DNA from: Natrinema pellirubrum DSM 15624
Lineage (GTDB): Archaea > Halobacteriota > Halobacteria > Halobacteriales > Natrialbaceae
DNA: 64,000 nt
Reading direction: 5' to 3'
Assembly: GCF_000230735.2 (NCBI RefSeq)
Contig: NC_019962.1
Location: 2,790,001-2,854,000, forward strand
Shown here: in pieces, positions 1 through 9,475 of the stretch
How positions within the stretch are numbered: position 1 is the stretch's first letter
Layout of the letters: every line of letters begins with the position of its first letter
The notes under the pieces: model-generated
What the model was told of the DNA's origin: nothing
Seen by the model: the letters and a program-made list of their open reading frames with translations, nothing else
Databases searched by the model: none
Program-made: the position numbers and the translations under genes

Positions 1-652
1 TCACGAACTGCTGCATGGCCTCTTTCTGGCCCGATACGGCGGCTCGCCGCGCTACGGCGTCGGCGTCTCCCACTTCGTCCTCCCCTACGCCTACGCCGAG
101 ACCGACGGCTCGAGCTACACCCGCAACCAGCTGTTGATCGCCCTGCTCGCACCGTTTGCCGTGATCACCGTCGTCGGCCTCGCCGCGATGGTCGTCTCCC
201 CGTCGCCGCTGCTTGTCGTCCCGCTGGCGGCGAACGCGGCCGGCTCGATCGGCGACCTCTGGATGGCCGCGGTCCTCTGTCAGTACCCCGCCGACGTCCG
301 CGTCGGCGATCCGCCCGGCGGCGTCCAGGGCTTTGGCATCTACGGGACCGACGAGGGTGCGAGCGACCGGTCGCCCGGAATGCGGATCCTCTCGCGCTTT
401 GTGACCGGGAGCGTTGGGACCCTCGCCGCCGTCGTGACCTACGCGCTGGTGGCCGTCTTGCTCTCGCTGGCTTTCGGCTCCGGCGACGTCGTCCTCGGCG
501 ATCCCGATCAGGGGTGGCTGCTCGTCCGGCACGACCGCCGCCCCGACGGGAGCGCCCTCCTCGAGATCGGCGATCGAGCCATGCTCGGCGCAGCGGCCCT
601 CGGCGGGCTCGCATGGACGATCGTCGCGACGCTGCGACAGCGCCTCGAGTGA
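1..652 (+). CDS. DUF3267-type putative zincin membrane protein (5' truncated)
   Basis: The gene is open from the left edge of the window in frame 2 and ends with TGA at 650-652. The first visible residues read HELLHG, an HExxH zinc-protease signature, followed by several hydrophobic segments. This combination fits the DUF3267 family of putative membrane zinc metallopeptidases. The N-terminus lies outside the window, so an internal TTG at 134 is not the real start. Family assignment is from the motif and membrane layout. The substrate is unknown. Confidence 0.7.
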   Translation, partial: HELLHGLFLARYGGSPRYGVGVSHFVLPYAYAETDGSSYTRNQLLIALLAPFAVITVVGLAAMVVSPSPLLVVPLAANAAGSIGDLWMAAVLCQYPADVRVGDPPGGVQGFGIYGTDEGASDRSPGMRILSRFVTGSVGTLAAVVTYALVAVLLSLAFGSGDVVLGDPDQGWLLVRHDRRPDGSALLEIGDRAMLGAAALGGLAWTIVATLRQRLE

Positions 653-691
653 AACCGTAACGCTCGAGCCGCCGGTAGCCCACCCCGCGGT

Positions 692-982
692 ATGACCAAG
701 TGGCTCCGGAGCGGCCGCCGGCGGGACATCTGTTTCCTGCTCGCCGCGGCCGCGGACGGCGAACTGCGCGGCCAGCAGCTGAAAACGCGCCTCGAGTCCC
801 ACTACGACGACCGGCTCGAGCCCAAATCGTTCTACGGCTCGCTGTCGGCGCTGGTCGACGCTGGATTCGTCGAGAAGCGGACTGAAGGACTGCACGACGT
901 TTACGCACTGACCGACGGCGGGAAACGGCGAGTCCGGGACCACTACGACTGGGTCAGTGACTGTCTCGAGGACGACGACTGA
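692..982 (+). CDS. PadR-like winged-helix transcriptional regulator
   Basis: A 96-residue protein with a winged-helix pattern. A basic N-terminus is followed by a helix ending in LRGQQLKTRLE, a recognition helix around KSFYGSLSALVDAGFVEKR, and a wing ending in YALTDGGKRR. The wording of the last helices (YGSLSALVDAGF, TDGG) is typical of PadR regulators, which bind DNA as dimers and often repress a neighbouring membrane protein. It lies 39 bases after the DUF3267 gene on the same strand and may be cotranscribed with it. Its target and ligand cannot be read from the sequence. Confidence 0.72.
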   Translation: MTKWLRSGRRRDICFLLAAAADGELRGQQLKTRLESHYDDRLEPKSFYGSLSALVDAGFVEKRTEGLHDVYALTDGGKRRVRDHYDWVSDCLEDDD

Positions 983-1021
983 CGGCGACGGCGTGGCGGC
1001 TGCGGTCGGCTCGCCATGCCG

Positions 1022-1183
1022 TCACTCGAGCGAGGGGTTTCTGAGCAGATGGACGACGACGTAGATCGGGAGCGCAAACAGCAAGACGAACAGCGGAATC
1101 ATCGCGCCCTCGGCTTCCTCGCCGAACGTTCGGACGATCAGTGTGTACGCGATGATCGCGAGGAACAACTCCGTTCGGTCCAT
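1022..1183 (-). CDS. Small membrane protein, 53 aa
   Basis: Start chosen at the ATG at 1183 (MDRTELFLAII), because a TATA-like element (1205-1210) lies about 25 bases upstream, giving a leaderless message. A longer reading from 1252 would swallow that promoter. The protein has two hydrophobic stretches (about residues 6-18 and 28-46) and a short polar C-terminus, so it should be an inner-membrane protein. Function unknown. It is convergent with the PadR-like gene. Confidence 0.55.
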   Translation of the reverse strand: MDRTELFLAIIAYTLIVRTFGEEAEGAMIPLFVLLFALPIYVVVHLLRNPSLE

Positions 1184-1306
1184 AGACACACTGCGCTCGG
1201 CACTTGTATAAGTATGACGAATAGATAGAATAGAAACAAAACCGGGCGACAAAGAGTGAGGGCAACCGATCCACGAGCCGTATCGACTCGCGGGGGCGCC
1301 GGGGAG

Positions 1307-2452
1307 TTACTCCTCGAGCAGTTGGTCGCCGATCGTGTTCCGCAGCACCTCGCTGGTGCCCTCGTAGATCTCGTTGAGCTTGGCGTCGCGGTAGAACCGC
1401 TGGGCGGCGAAGTCCTTGGTGTAACCGTAGCCGCCGTGGATCTGGATACCCTCGTTGGCGACCTCGCGGCTGACTTCGGAGGCGTAGAGCTTGGCCTGCG
1501 AGGCGTCCTTGATGTAGTCCTCGCCGCGGATCTTCTTGTCGGCGGCCTTGTGCATGAGCATCTTCGCGGCCTGGATCTTGGTGTCCATGTCCGCGAGCTT
1601 GTGTTTGATCGACTGGAACTCGCCGATCGGCTGGCCGAACTGCTCGCGTTCGCCGGCGTAGTCACGGGCCTCCTCGAAGGCCGCGCGGGCGATGCCGACC
1701 CCGCGGGCGGCGATCGTGATCCGACCGCCGTTGAGCGTCTTCAGCGCGTGGACGAAGCCGTCACCTTCCTCGCCGAGCCGGCGCGTTTCGGGGATCCGGA
1801 GGTCGTCGAACCGGAGTTCGGCGGTCGGACAGCCCTTGTCACCGAGTTTGTCCTCGGTGCCTTCGACGATGAAGCCGTCGTCCTCCTCGGGCCGGACGAT
1901 AAAGGACGAAATGCCCTTGTTCCCCGCATCGGGATCGGTCTTGGCAAAGAGCGTGACCGTATCCGCGACGGAGCCGTTCGAGATCCAGAGTTTACCGCCG
2001 TTGATGACGTACTCGTCGCCGTCTTTCTCGGCGGTGGTCTCCATCGCCGGCACGTCGCTGCCCGCACCGGCTTCCGAGAGCGCGAACGCCCCGATGTCCT
2101 CGCCCGCCGCGACGGGGGTCAGGTACTCCTCTTTCTGGGACTCGTCGCCGAACTCGTAGAGCATGTTGCCCGCCAGCGAGGTGTGGGCGGCGACGATCGT
2201 CCCCAGGCCGCCCGAGCCACGGGCGATCTCCTCAAGCCCGATCGCGTAGGAGTGATAGTCCAGCCCGGCACCGCCGTACTCCTCGGGGAAGGGCATCCCC
2301 ATCAGCCCCAGTTCGGCCATCTGGTCGACGAGGTCCTGTGGGAACTCGTCGTCGTGGTCGATCTCTTCGGCGACGGGGACGACCTCCTCGTCGACGAACT
2401 CCGACACCATGTCCCGAATCTGTTGCTGCTCGGCCGAGAGTGCAAAGTCCAT
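1307..2452 (-). CDS. Acyl-CoA dehydrogenase
   Basis: A 381-residue flavoprotein of normal family length that oxidises acyl-CoA to enoyl-CoA in fatty-acid or branched-chain degradation, passing electrons to an electron-transfer flavoprotein. The order is an N-terminal helical domain, a middle beta domain (ALSEAGAGSD, KLWISNGS), and a C-terminal helical domain with HGGYGYTKDF and RFYRDAKLNEIYEGTSE. Glu364 in YEGTSE is at the position of the catalytic base. The neighbouring acyl-CoA ligase on the same strand, 171 bases upstream, suggests a shared role in acid activation and beta-oxidation. Chain-length preference cannot be told. Confidence 0.93.
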   Translation of the reverse strand: MDFALSAEQQQIRDMVSEFVDEEVVPVAEEIDHDDEFPQDLVDQMAELGLMGMPFPEEYGGAGLDYHSYAIGLEEIARGSGGLGTIVAAHTSLAGNMLYEFGDESQKEEYLTPVAAGEDIGAFALSEAGAGSDVPAMETTAEKDGDEYVINGGKLWISNGSVADTVTLFAKTDPDAGNKGISSFIVRPEEDDGFIVEGTEDKLGDKGCPTAELRFDDLRIPETRRLGEEGDGFVHALKTLNGGRITIAARGVGIARAAFEEARDYAGEREQFGQPIGEFQSIKHKLADMDTKIQAAKMLMHKAADKKIRGEDYIKDASQAKLYASEVSREVANEGIQIHGGYGYTKDFAAQRFYRDAKLNEIYEGTSEVLRNTIGDQLLEE

Positions 2453-2623
2453 ACGGCGGAATTAGGAATCATGATCCTTTACTGTTCTCTCTTTGCGCTA
2501 TCGTGCCCATTAGTGTCATGAGAAGCAACGTCGTGCAGTAATGTCTCGACCGGCAGTAATCGACGACGAACCGCACTCGGTCCCGGTACGAACGCGGACC
2601 CAAAAAATCGGCAGCCGATCGCC

Positions 2624-4276
2624 TCAGTTCTCGTCCGGCGCGGCGTCTTCCGGAACCTGTCCCTCGACGAGGGACTGGTCGGCGTACTCCTCGCGGATGT
2701 CCTTCTTCGAGAACTTGCCCGTCGCCGTCTTGGGCACTTCCTTGATGAACTCGATCTCGTCCGGGAGCCACCACTTGGGATACTCGTCGGCGAGCATCTC
2801 GTTGACCTCGTCGACGAGCGCGTCCCGATCGGCTCCCTCGGCGGGGACGACGAACGCGACCGGTCGTTCCTGCCAGCGTTCGTGGGGCACGCCGACGACG
2901 GCCGCCTCGGCGACGCCGTCGTGGGCCATGATCGCGTTCTCGAGTTCGACCGAAGAGATCCACTCGCCGCCCGATTTGATCACGTCCTTCTCGCGGTCGA
3001 CGATCTTGATGTAACCGTCCTCGTCGACGGTGACGACGTCACCCGTCTTGAGCCAGCCGTCCTCGAAGTCCGTCTCGTTGGCCTCGGGGCGCTCGAAGTA
3101 CTCCGTCGTCACCCACGGCCCGCGGATCCACAGTTCGCCGAACTCCTGTCCGTTCCACTCGATCTCCTCGCCGTCGTCGTCGATGACCTTGAACTCGAGG
3201 CCGGGAACGACCAGCCCTTGCTTACCGCGCTTTTCGACCCGCGTGTCGTAGTCCGCGTTCTGCAGGTCGGATTTGAGATGGGAGACCGCACCGATCGGCG
3301 CCATCTCGGTCATCCCCCAGGCGTGAAGCACCTCGACGCCTTGCGTGTCGAACCACTCGATCATCGACTTCGGCGCGGCCGAGCCGCCGACGATGACGGT
3401 ATCGAGCGTCGAGAGGTCGACGTCGTTCTCCGTACAGTACTCCATCAGCCCCAGCCAGACGGTCGGGACGCCCGCGCTGATCGTCACGCCCTCGTTTTCG
3501 ATGAGGGACGCGAGGTCTTCGGGCTCGGGAGAGGGGCCGGGGAAGACCTGTTTGGCCCCGCCGGCGGTCGCGGTAAACGGCATTCCCCAGGCGTTGACGT
3601 GGAACATCGGCACCACTGGCATGACGACGTCGTCGTCGGCCATCGGGATTCCTTGGGGCGTCTGGGAGGCCATCGTGTGGCTCCAGAGCATCTGCTGGGT
3701 GTATTCGACGCCTTTCGGGTTGCCGGTCGTCCCCGAGGTGTAACACATCCCCGCGGGCTGTTCCTCGTCGACGTCGGGCCAGTCGTAGTCGGTCTCGTGG
3801 CCGTCGATGAACGACTCGTACGGTGTTGCCTCGAGGTCGTCCGCCGACTCGCTGCCCATGACGACGAAGTCGATATCGTCGAACTCATCGTCGGCGTCGG
3901 CGACGGCACCCGCGAGTTTCGGTGCGAGCGACTGGTCGACGAAGATCAGTTCGTCGTCGGCATTGTCGACGATGTACTGGATGTGTGCGTCGGGGAGCAG
4001 CGGGTTGATCGTATGGAGCTGTGCCCCGATCGATGGCACGGCGAAATACGTCTCGAAGTGCCGCGAGTGGTTCCAACAGAAGGTTCCGACCCGATCACCT
4101 TCCTCGATTCCGTACTCGTCGAGCGCGTTCGCGAGTTGGCTCGTTCGCTGCTCGTACTCGCCGTACGTGTATCGTTGCATCCCGTCGTGATTCCGGGAGA
4201 CGATCTCCGTGTCGGAATACAGCTTGCTTGCCCGCCACAAGAACGGCCGAAGCGTTTGATCAGTACCTGCTGGCAT
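2624..4276 (-). CDS. Acyl-CoA synthetase (AMP-forming, fatty-acid type)
   Basis: A 550-residue ANL-family ligase that activates a carboxylic acid with ATP and joins it to CoA. The phosphate-binding loop YTSGTTGNPKG is at about 179-189. The hinge motif around GWLKTGDV and DREKDVIKSGGEW follows, and the C-terminal catalytic lysine is in TATGKFSKK (Lys521). Length and motifs match medium/long-chain fatty-acid CoA ligases. The start at 4276 is supported by a TATA-like stretch at 4305-4310. Located upstream of the acyl-CoA dehydrogenase, it probably supplies that enzyme. The exact acid is not predictable. Confidence 0.92.
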   Translation of the reverse strand: MPAGTDQTLRPFLWRASKLYSDTEIVSRNHDGMQRYTYGEYEQRTSQLANALDEYGIEEGDRVGTFCWNHSRHFETYFAVPSIGAQLHTINPLLPDAHIQYIVDNADDELIFVDQSLAPKLAGAVADADDEFDDIDFVVMGSESADDLEATPYESFIDGHETDYDWPDVDEEQPAGMCYTSGTTGNPKGVEYTQQMLWSHTMASQTPQGIPMADDDVVMPVVPMFHVNAWGMPFTATAGGAKQVFPGPSPEPEDLASLIENEGVTISAGVPTVWLGLMEYCTENDVDLSTLDTVIVGGSAAPKSMIEWFDTQGVEVLHAWGMTEMAPIGAVSHLKSDLQNADYDTRVEKRGKQGLVVPGLEFKVIDDDGEEIEWNGQEFGELWIRGPWVTTEYFERPEANETDFEDGWLKTGDVVTVDEDGYIKIVDREKDVIKSGGEWISSVELENAIMAHDGVAEAAVVGVPHERWQERPVAFVVPAEGADRDALVDEVNEMLADEYPKWWLPDEIEFIKEVPKTATGKFSKKDIREEYADQSLVEGQVPEDAAPDEN

Positions 4277-4557
4277 GTCGTCCTATATAGAGGGGGAAAT
4301 ACTGTATTATTCTTTCCATACATATGATGGGGGTCGGACGCTTCTTTCGCCCAACGTATCGTCTGCAGTCCCCGTAACGGCTGGAGGTTCGGCGATACAA
4401 TCCGTCTCGGCCGAGACAAGTGTGAGTCCGAGAGGTGGCCGGCCACCGGCGACCGAAACGGTTCACACACCGACCGCACGGCAGCCGTACGGTCGGACAT
4501 GCATCGACTGCCAGTATAGAACAGGGACTCGTCTCTGCAGTCCGTTCCGCGACGGGC

Positions 4558-5205
4558 TCAAATCGAGCCGACGGCCTCGAGCGCGTCCGGAATCGGGTTC
4601 TCGCCCGACAGGATCTCGAACGTCTCGCCGACGACGGGCTCGCAGTCGATCGCGGCCACGAGCGTCGCGGCCACGTCCTCGCGCGGGATGTCATCCTCGC
4701 CCAGCTCGAGCCCCTCGGCGGCCCGGATCTCGCCGGTGCCGGACTCGTCTGTCAGTTCACCCGGCCGGACGATCGTGTACTCGAGCCCGCTGTGTCGGAG
4801 GTACTCGTCGGCTTCGGCCTTCGCGATCAGGTAGTCCCGCAGCGGCTCCGGCCCCGCATCCGGGTCGTCGGCCCCCATCGAACTGAGCATGACGAACCGG
4901 TCGATGCCCGCCTCGCCCGCGGCGTCGATCAGATTGATCGCGCCGTCGCGGTCGACGCCGTAGACGTCCTCGCCGCCGGAGCCGGCCGCGAACACGACGG
5001 CGTCACAGCCCTCGAGCGCGCGCTCGAGCGTGGACGGCTCGGTCAGGTCCGCAACGACCGGTTCCCCGCCCAGTCGTTCCAGTTCCTCCCGCTGGGACTC
5101 GTCGCGGATCATCGCTCGCGGGGTGTAGTCGCCCTCGGCTAGCAGCGCCGTTACGTGCTGACCGACCCCGCCGTGGGAGCCGGCGACGAGTATCGACTGA
5201 TGCAT
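4558..5205 (-). CDS. NAD(P)-binding SDR-like protein (NmrA/epimerase type)
   Basis: A 215-residue atypical short-chain dehydrogenase. The dinucleotide-binding loop GSHGGVG is at residues 9-15. It continues with DLTEPSTLERALEGCDAVVFAAG, a common NmrA/YwnB-like segment, and a YLIAKAEADEYLRHSGLEYTIVRPGEL segment that carries the substrate side. The start is taken at ATG 5205 because the fold begins there. The longer reading to 5550 is low-complexity and runs over the next gene. Such proteins act as oxidoreductases or redox sensors; the substrate is unknown. Divergent from the squalene/phytoene synthase gene. Confidence 0.8.
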   Translation of the reverse strand: MHQSILVAGSHGGVGQHVTALLAEGDYTPRAMIRDESQREELERLGGEPVVADLTEPSTLERALEGCDAVVFAAGSGGEDVYGVDRDGAINLIDAAGEAGIDRFVMLSSMGADDPDAGPEPLRDYLIAKAEADEYLRHSGLEYTIVRPGELTDESGTGEIRAAEGLELGEDDIPREDVAATLVAAIDCEPVVGETFEILSGENPIPDALEAVGSI

Positions 5206-5355
5206 GGGTCCGGATTCGCCGCTCGCACGCATACGGGTTTCGGCGGGAGTTGCCGGCCCCCGATCGGTCGGGCCGGCCCGCTCGGAGCGCCGGGCGGAAG
5301 AGCGCGCCGCGACCGCGGTGTTTTTCCGGGATGATAACGAAACTAACTCGAGTAG

Positions 5356-6414
5356 ATGACCACGGGCCAGCCCGAACCCAAACCAGACGCCGACCTCGAG
5401 GACGACCTCGAGTGGTGTTACGATGCGGTTCACGGCGTTTCGCGGACTTTTTCGATCACGATCGATCGGCTCGAAGAGCCGATGGCGAGACACATCTGTC
5501 TCGGCTATCTCCTCTGTCGGATCGCGGACACCATCGAGGACGCCGGCCACATCCCGCCGGCGCGACAGACCGAACTGCTCACGCGGTACGACCGGCTGCT
5601 CGATCCCGATGCGACGGAGTCGGTCGACGCGTTCATGGACGACATCGAGCCCTGGATTCCCGACGACCGCAACGACGACTGGGAGGTCGTCGCCCGGACC
5701 CCCCGCGTCCTGCGGACGTTCGAGTCCCTCGACGAAGAGCCTCGCGAGATCATGCGCGACCCCGTCCGGGAACTCGTCGACGGGATGGCGATGTTCACCG
5801 ACCGGTACGCCGACGAGGGCGGCCTGCGCTTACAGACAATCGAGGAACTCGAGGAGTACTGCTGGTACGCTGCCGGGACCGTCGGCACCCTGATCACCGG
5901 GCTGGTCGCCCGCGGTACCTCACAGGACCGGGCCGACGAGATGCGGGAGAACGCCCGCTCGTTCGCCCTCCTCCTGCAGCTGGTCAACATCGCGAAAGAC
6001 GTCGACGACGACTACCGCGAGGAGAACAACGTCTACCTTCCCGCCGAATGGCTCGCCGCGGAGGACGTCGATGTCGAGGCAGTCACCGACGAGGCCCACC
6101 ACGGTGGCGTCACGAACGTCATCAAGCGGGTGACAGGCCGCGCCGAGAGCTACCTCGACGACGCCCAGCGATACCTCGAGGTCGTCCCCGAACACAACGG
6201 CAACCGCCTCTCGGCGTGGGCGATCCCCTATCTGCTCGCGGTCGGCACGCTCCGCGAACTGCGCGAACGGCCCGAGGACGTCGTCCGCGAGGGTGACGTG
6301 AAGGTCTCGCGGGCGGAGGTCTTTGCCCTCCTCCAGCAGTTCGAGGACGGCGTCTCCCGCTCGCGACTGGCCGAACTGCGCGAGCAGATGGCCAACCAGC
6401 CGCTCCATCAGTGA
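5356..6414 (+). CDS. Squalene/phytoene synthase family protein
   Basis: A 352-residue trans-isoprenyl diphosphate synthase that condenses two prenyl diphosphates head to head. The first aspartate-rich motif is DTIED (58-62) and the second is KDVDDDY (214-220), followed by REENNVYLP. Both Mg-binding motifs are intact. The length and the VYLP ending of motif two fit haloarchaeal squalene synthases better than carotenoid phytoene synthases, but sequence reading alone does not settle this. The product would feed squalene/carotenoid membrane lipids. The gene stands alone between two divergent or unrelated genes. Confidence 0.85.
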   Translation: MTTGQPEPKPDADLEDDLEWCYDAVHGVSRTFSITIDRLEEPMARHICLGYLLCRIADTIEDAGHIPPARQTELLTRYDRLLDPDATESVDAFMDDIEPWIPDDRNDDWEVVARTPRVLRTFESLDEEPREIMRDPVRELVDGMAMFTDRYADEGGLRLQTIEELEEYCWYAAGTVGTLITGLVARGTSQDRADEMRENARSFALLLQLVNIAKDVDDDYREENNVYLPAEWLAAEDVDVEAVTDEAHHGGVTNVIKRVTGRAESYLDDAQRYLEVVPEHNGNRLSAWAIPYLLAVGTLRELRERPEDVVREGDVKVSRAEVFALLQQFEDGVSRSRLAELREQMANQPLHQ

Positions 6415-6545
6415 ACGGCCACCACTGCGCCTGAAACGCCCGACGAGGGCCGTTCTCGAGCCGTTGACCCGAACCGGCAGCGCCGTTGCCCGGCCCGCGG
6501 CGGAGACACAAGACGTATGCGAGCGTCCTGACGAGTTCTACCCCG

Positions 6546-8024
6546 ATGGTCCGTCCCGCCCTCGAGCGCCGCGTCGGTATCGACGAGCGCGCGCTGGCGG
6601 TGTTTCGCATCGCGCTCGGTGCCCTCCTCCTGTTCGACCTCTGTCACCGGGTGCGGTTTCTCAGCGCCTTCTACACCGACGACGGCGTGTTGCCGCGGGC
6701 GCTCCTTTACGAACAGTACGCGCTCGGACGCTACTCGATTCACGCGCTGTCGGGCGAGCCGTGGCTCCAGGTTGTTCTGTTCGGCTGTTCGGCGCTCTTC
6801 GCGGTCGCACTGCTGGTCGGCTACCGGACGAGAACCGCGACGGCCCTCGCTGCACTCTTGCTCTTCTCGTTGCACGTTCGCAACCCGTTCGTCCTGAACG
6901 GGGCCGACAGACTCCTGCGCGAACTGCTGGTGCTTGCCGTCTTTCTCCCACTCGGCAACCGCTGGTCGATCGACGCTCGAGAGGGGGCGGGACGGAACGA
7001 CGCCGCGACGCGAGCAGGCAACGACGCGCTGATCACGACGCCGGCGACCGCGGCGGTCCTCGTTCACGTCGTCACCCTGTTCGTCGGCAACGCCGTCCTC
7101 AAGACCGAGGGCAGCACCTGGTACAGCGGCGATGCCCTCGGCTACGCGCTCCGGCAGGACCAACTGACGCTCCCGCTCGCCGACGCCGTCGCGACCGACC
7201 CGCTCGCGCTCACGGCCGGCACCTACGCCTGGGCGGGACTCGTGACCGGCGCACCCCTGTTGCTCCTGCTCACCGGCCGTCTCCGAACTGCCTACGCCGC
7301 GGCGTTTCTCGCCGCGGTCTCCGGGATGGCGTTCTCGATGGCGGTCGGCCTCTTCCCGGCGGTCCTGTTCACCGCGGTCCTCCTCTTTCTCCCACCGGGT
7401 GTCTGGGACGTCCTCGAGCGCGTCGCCGCCGGTGCGGTCGGTCGGGTCGCCCCGCTCGAGCGTCCCCTGACGGCCTGCCGAAGCGGGATCGATCGCGTGA
7501 CACCCCCGCAGTCCGTCGGCTCCCCGCTGCCGGCGGCGGTTCGGGACCGAACGCATCGGTACCGGTCGGCCGCACTCGTCGGCGTCCTGACGGTCGTCCT
7601 CCTGTGGAGCGGACTGTTGCTCGGTGCGACGGCCGGTCTCGAGCCGGCCGACTCGAGGGTCCCGGACGACTATCAGTGGACGATGTTCGCACCCGATCCG
7701 AGTACGACCGACGGCGGATTCGCAGTGGTCGGCCACGTCGACGGTGGGCCCGATATCGACGTTCTTCGCGGCACCGCCGTTCGGGCCGATCACCCGCCCG
7801 CGGCCGACACGGGTCCCGACTTCCGCTGGCGGAAGTACCTCTATTCGCTACTCGAGAACGATGCTCGCGCCGAACGGTTCGCTGGCTACATGTGCGAACG
7901 GGCGAGCGTGACGAGCGGTGGTTCCGTCGAGAGCGTCACCGTGACGTACACTGAACGGCGGATCGCGCTCGAGGGGGCGGCCCCGCCGGCGGAGACGGTG
8001 ACGGTCGTCGAACGATCGTGCTGA
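6546..8024 (+). CDS. HTTM-domain membrane protein (vitamin K carboxylase-like)
   Basis: A 492-residue integral membrane protein. Start chosen at ATG 6546 (MVRPALERRVG), where the conserved part begins. Residues about 10-140 have the HTTM pattern (GIDERALAVFRIALGALLL, then a YTDDGVLPR loop), with more membrane spans to about residue 370, and a soluble C-terminal part beginning with the WTMFAPDP phrase seen in this family. HTTM proteins share a fold with gamma-glutamyl carboxylase, but most archaeal members have no known substrate. It follows the squalene/phytoene synthase gene by 131 bases; a functional link is not shown. Confidence 0.75.
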   Translation: MVRPALERRVGIDERALAVFRIALGALLLFDLCHRVRFLSAFYTDDGVLPRALLYEQYALGRYSIHALSGEPWLQVVLFGCSALFAVALLVGYRTRTATALAALLLFSLHVRNPFVLNGADRLLRELLVLAVFLPLGNRWSIDAREGAGRNDAATRAGNDALITTPATAAVLVHVVTLFVGNAVLKTEGSTWYSGDALGYALRQDQLTLPLADAVATDPLALTAGTYAWAGLVTGAPLLLLLTGRLRTAYAAAFLAAVSGMAFSMAVGLFPAVLFTAVLLFLPPGVWDVLERVAAGAVGRVAPLERPLTACRSGIDRVTPPQSVGSPLPAAVRDRTHRYRSAALVGVLTVVLLWSGLLLGATAGLEPADSRVPDDYQWTMFAPDPSTTDGGFAVVGHVDGGPDIDVLRGTAVRADHPPAADTGPDFRWRKYLYSLLENDARAERFAGYMCERASVTSGGSVESVTVTYTERRIALEGAAPPAETVTVVERSC

Positions 8025-8066
8025 TCGAGGGCGAGGGTTGCGACGTGGCGTCGAACGATCGCGTCG

Positions 8067-9413
8067 TTAGTCGTCCTCTGCCGCGAGCGTTCGTCCGAGC
8101 AGCGCGAGCGGACAGCCGAAGACTCCGACGACGATGACCCACGGGAGAAAGAGTATCGTTCCGATGAGGACGGTCAAGACGCCGATCGAACTCGTCGGAT
8201 AGACGATCGCGATGACGACACTCGGAACGAGCGCGACGACCCCGAGTAGCGCCCCCGGCGTCCGACCGCACTCGAACGCGTGGCCGATCGGCAGGAAGAG
8301 CGCGGTAGCGAGCCCGAACAGGAGGGGGAGCGGGTACGCGATCCCGCCGGCAAGCGATCGCGTGTAAGCGGCGGCGACGAGCGTCGCGAAGACCGCGAGG
8401 ACGAACAGCCCGCGCGTCTCGAGTCGGGGACCGATTCGCGCGGCGGCCAGCCCGAGCAACGCGTATCCGGCCCCCAGCGACGACAGCACGACGGCGACTG
8501 GCGGAAACGCCCGCCCGGTCGCCACCGCACCGTAGCCGAGGAAGCCGATCGCGCCGCCGACGCCGACGGCGACGAGCAACCGCTCGAGCGTCGTTGCCTC
8601 GACCGTCGATCGCTCGAGGCCGAGGCGGCTTGCCAGTCGCCCGAACACGGGAGACCCGCGTCCGGGACGGCCGATCGCGATACCGAGGAGACCGACCAGC
8701 GCGCCAGGGACGGCCCCGATAGCCAACCCGCGAGCGAGCGCCGACGGTCCGACCGCGAGGCCGATGGTCGCGTAGCCCCTTGCGGTCCCGAAGAGGCCAC
8801 CCTCGCCGTAGGTGACGTACGTCTGGTCGTCGAAGTCACGGTCCCCACCGTCCTCGGTCGCCCAGGTCGCCTCGTTACCGTCGACTGTAGCGGCGGGGAG
8901 ACGGTTCGTGATCGTCGTTCCGTCGGGCGTATGGATCGTCAGTCGCTCGGCCGCTAACTCGTAGCGCGTGGACGACGTGCCCGTCGCGAAGTAGTCGACG
9001 ATCCGACTGTCGCCGACGCCGCGACGAGCGACGTCGTCGACGGTGTAGTTCACCACGACAGTATCGTCCTCGATCGCCGTCTCGACGGCCCGAACGTCGC
9101 CCTCTGCGGCGTGGGTGTGAGCCCAGGCGGCATCGACTGCGGCCTCGAGCGCGCTCGCGTTGGTCCGGTAGCGTTCGGCAGCCGAAGCGGTGACGGGGAT
9201 CCGGGCGTGCCACAGCGAATCACCGTTCTCGTCGATGTAGATGTCGAGGGTTCCGTGGCCGGTCGCGCCCGCTATTTCGGCGTCGTTCGCGACGCTGGGT
9301 CCGCAGACGCCACAGAGCTGTGTCGGAGGCGGTGCGGCCGCCACCGCGACGACGGCGATCAGTCCGACGAGACACCAACAGAGGAGGAGCGGGAGAACGC
9401 GGGCGGTTCGCAT
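8067..9413 (-). CDS. Haloarchaeal membrane protein with N-terminal signal segment
   Basis: A 448-residue protein I do not recognise. Residues 1-27 form a hydrophobic signal-like segment ending near AAPPP. An extracytoplasmic domain of roughly 190 residues follows, rich in Asp, Thr and Ala (VVNYTVDDVARRG, TIHTPDGTTITNRLP), then about seven or eight membrane spans to the C-terminus. A TATA-like stretch on the minus strand at 9441-9448 lies about 30 bases before the start, favouring ATG 9413. A signal-plus-domain-plus-membrane layout suggests a cell-surface sensor or channel-like protein, but nothing in the sequence proves it. Confidence 0.7.
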   Translation of the reverse strand: MRTARVLPLLLCWCLVGLIAVVAVAAAPPPTQLCGVCGPSVANDAEIAGATGHGTLDIYIDENGDSLWHARIPVTASAAERYRTNASALEAAVDAAWAHTHAAEGDVRAVETAIEDDTVVVNYTVDDVARRGVGDSRIVDYFATGTSSTRYELAAERLTIHTPDGTTITNRLPAATVDGNEATWATEDGGDRDFDDQTYVTYGEGGLFGTARGYATIGLAVGPSALARGLAIGAVPGALVGLLGIAIGRPGRGSPVFGRLASRLGLERSTVEATTLERLLVAVGVGGAIGFLGYGAVATGRAFPPVAVVLSSLGAGYALLGLAAARIGPRLETRGLFVLAVFATLVAAAYTRSLAGGIAYPLPLLFGLATALFLPIGHAFECGRTPGALLGVVALVPSVVIAIVYPTSSIGVLTVLIGTILFLPWVIVVGVFGCPLALLGRTLAAEDD

Positions 9414-9475
9414 CGTCTTCGCAGACGCATGTCGGCACCAAATAAATTATGACGAGGTGAAACGAACGGGCGCGG

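Noticed and set aside
165-908. Minus-strand frame of 247 codons
   Set aside because: Arg/Ser-rich shadow of the DUF3267 and PadR genes.
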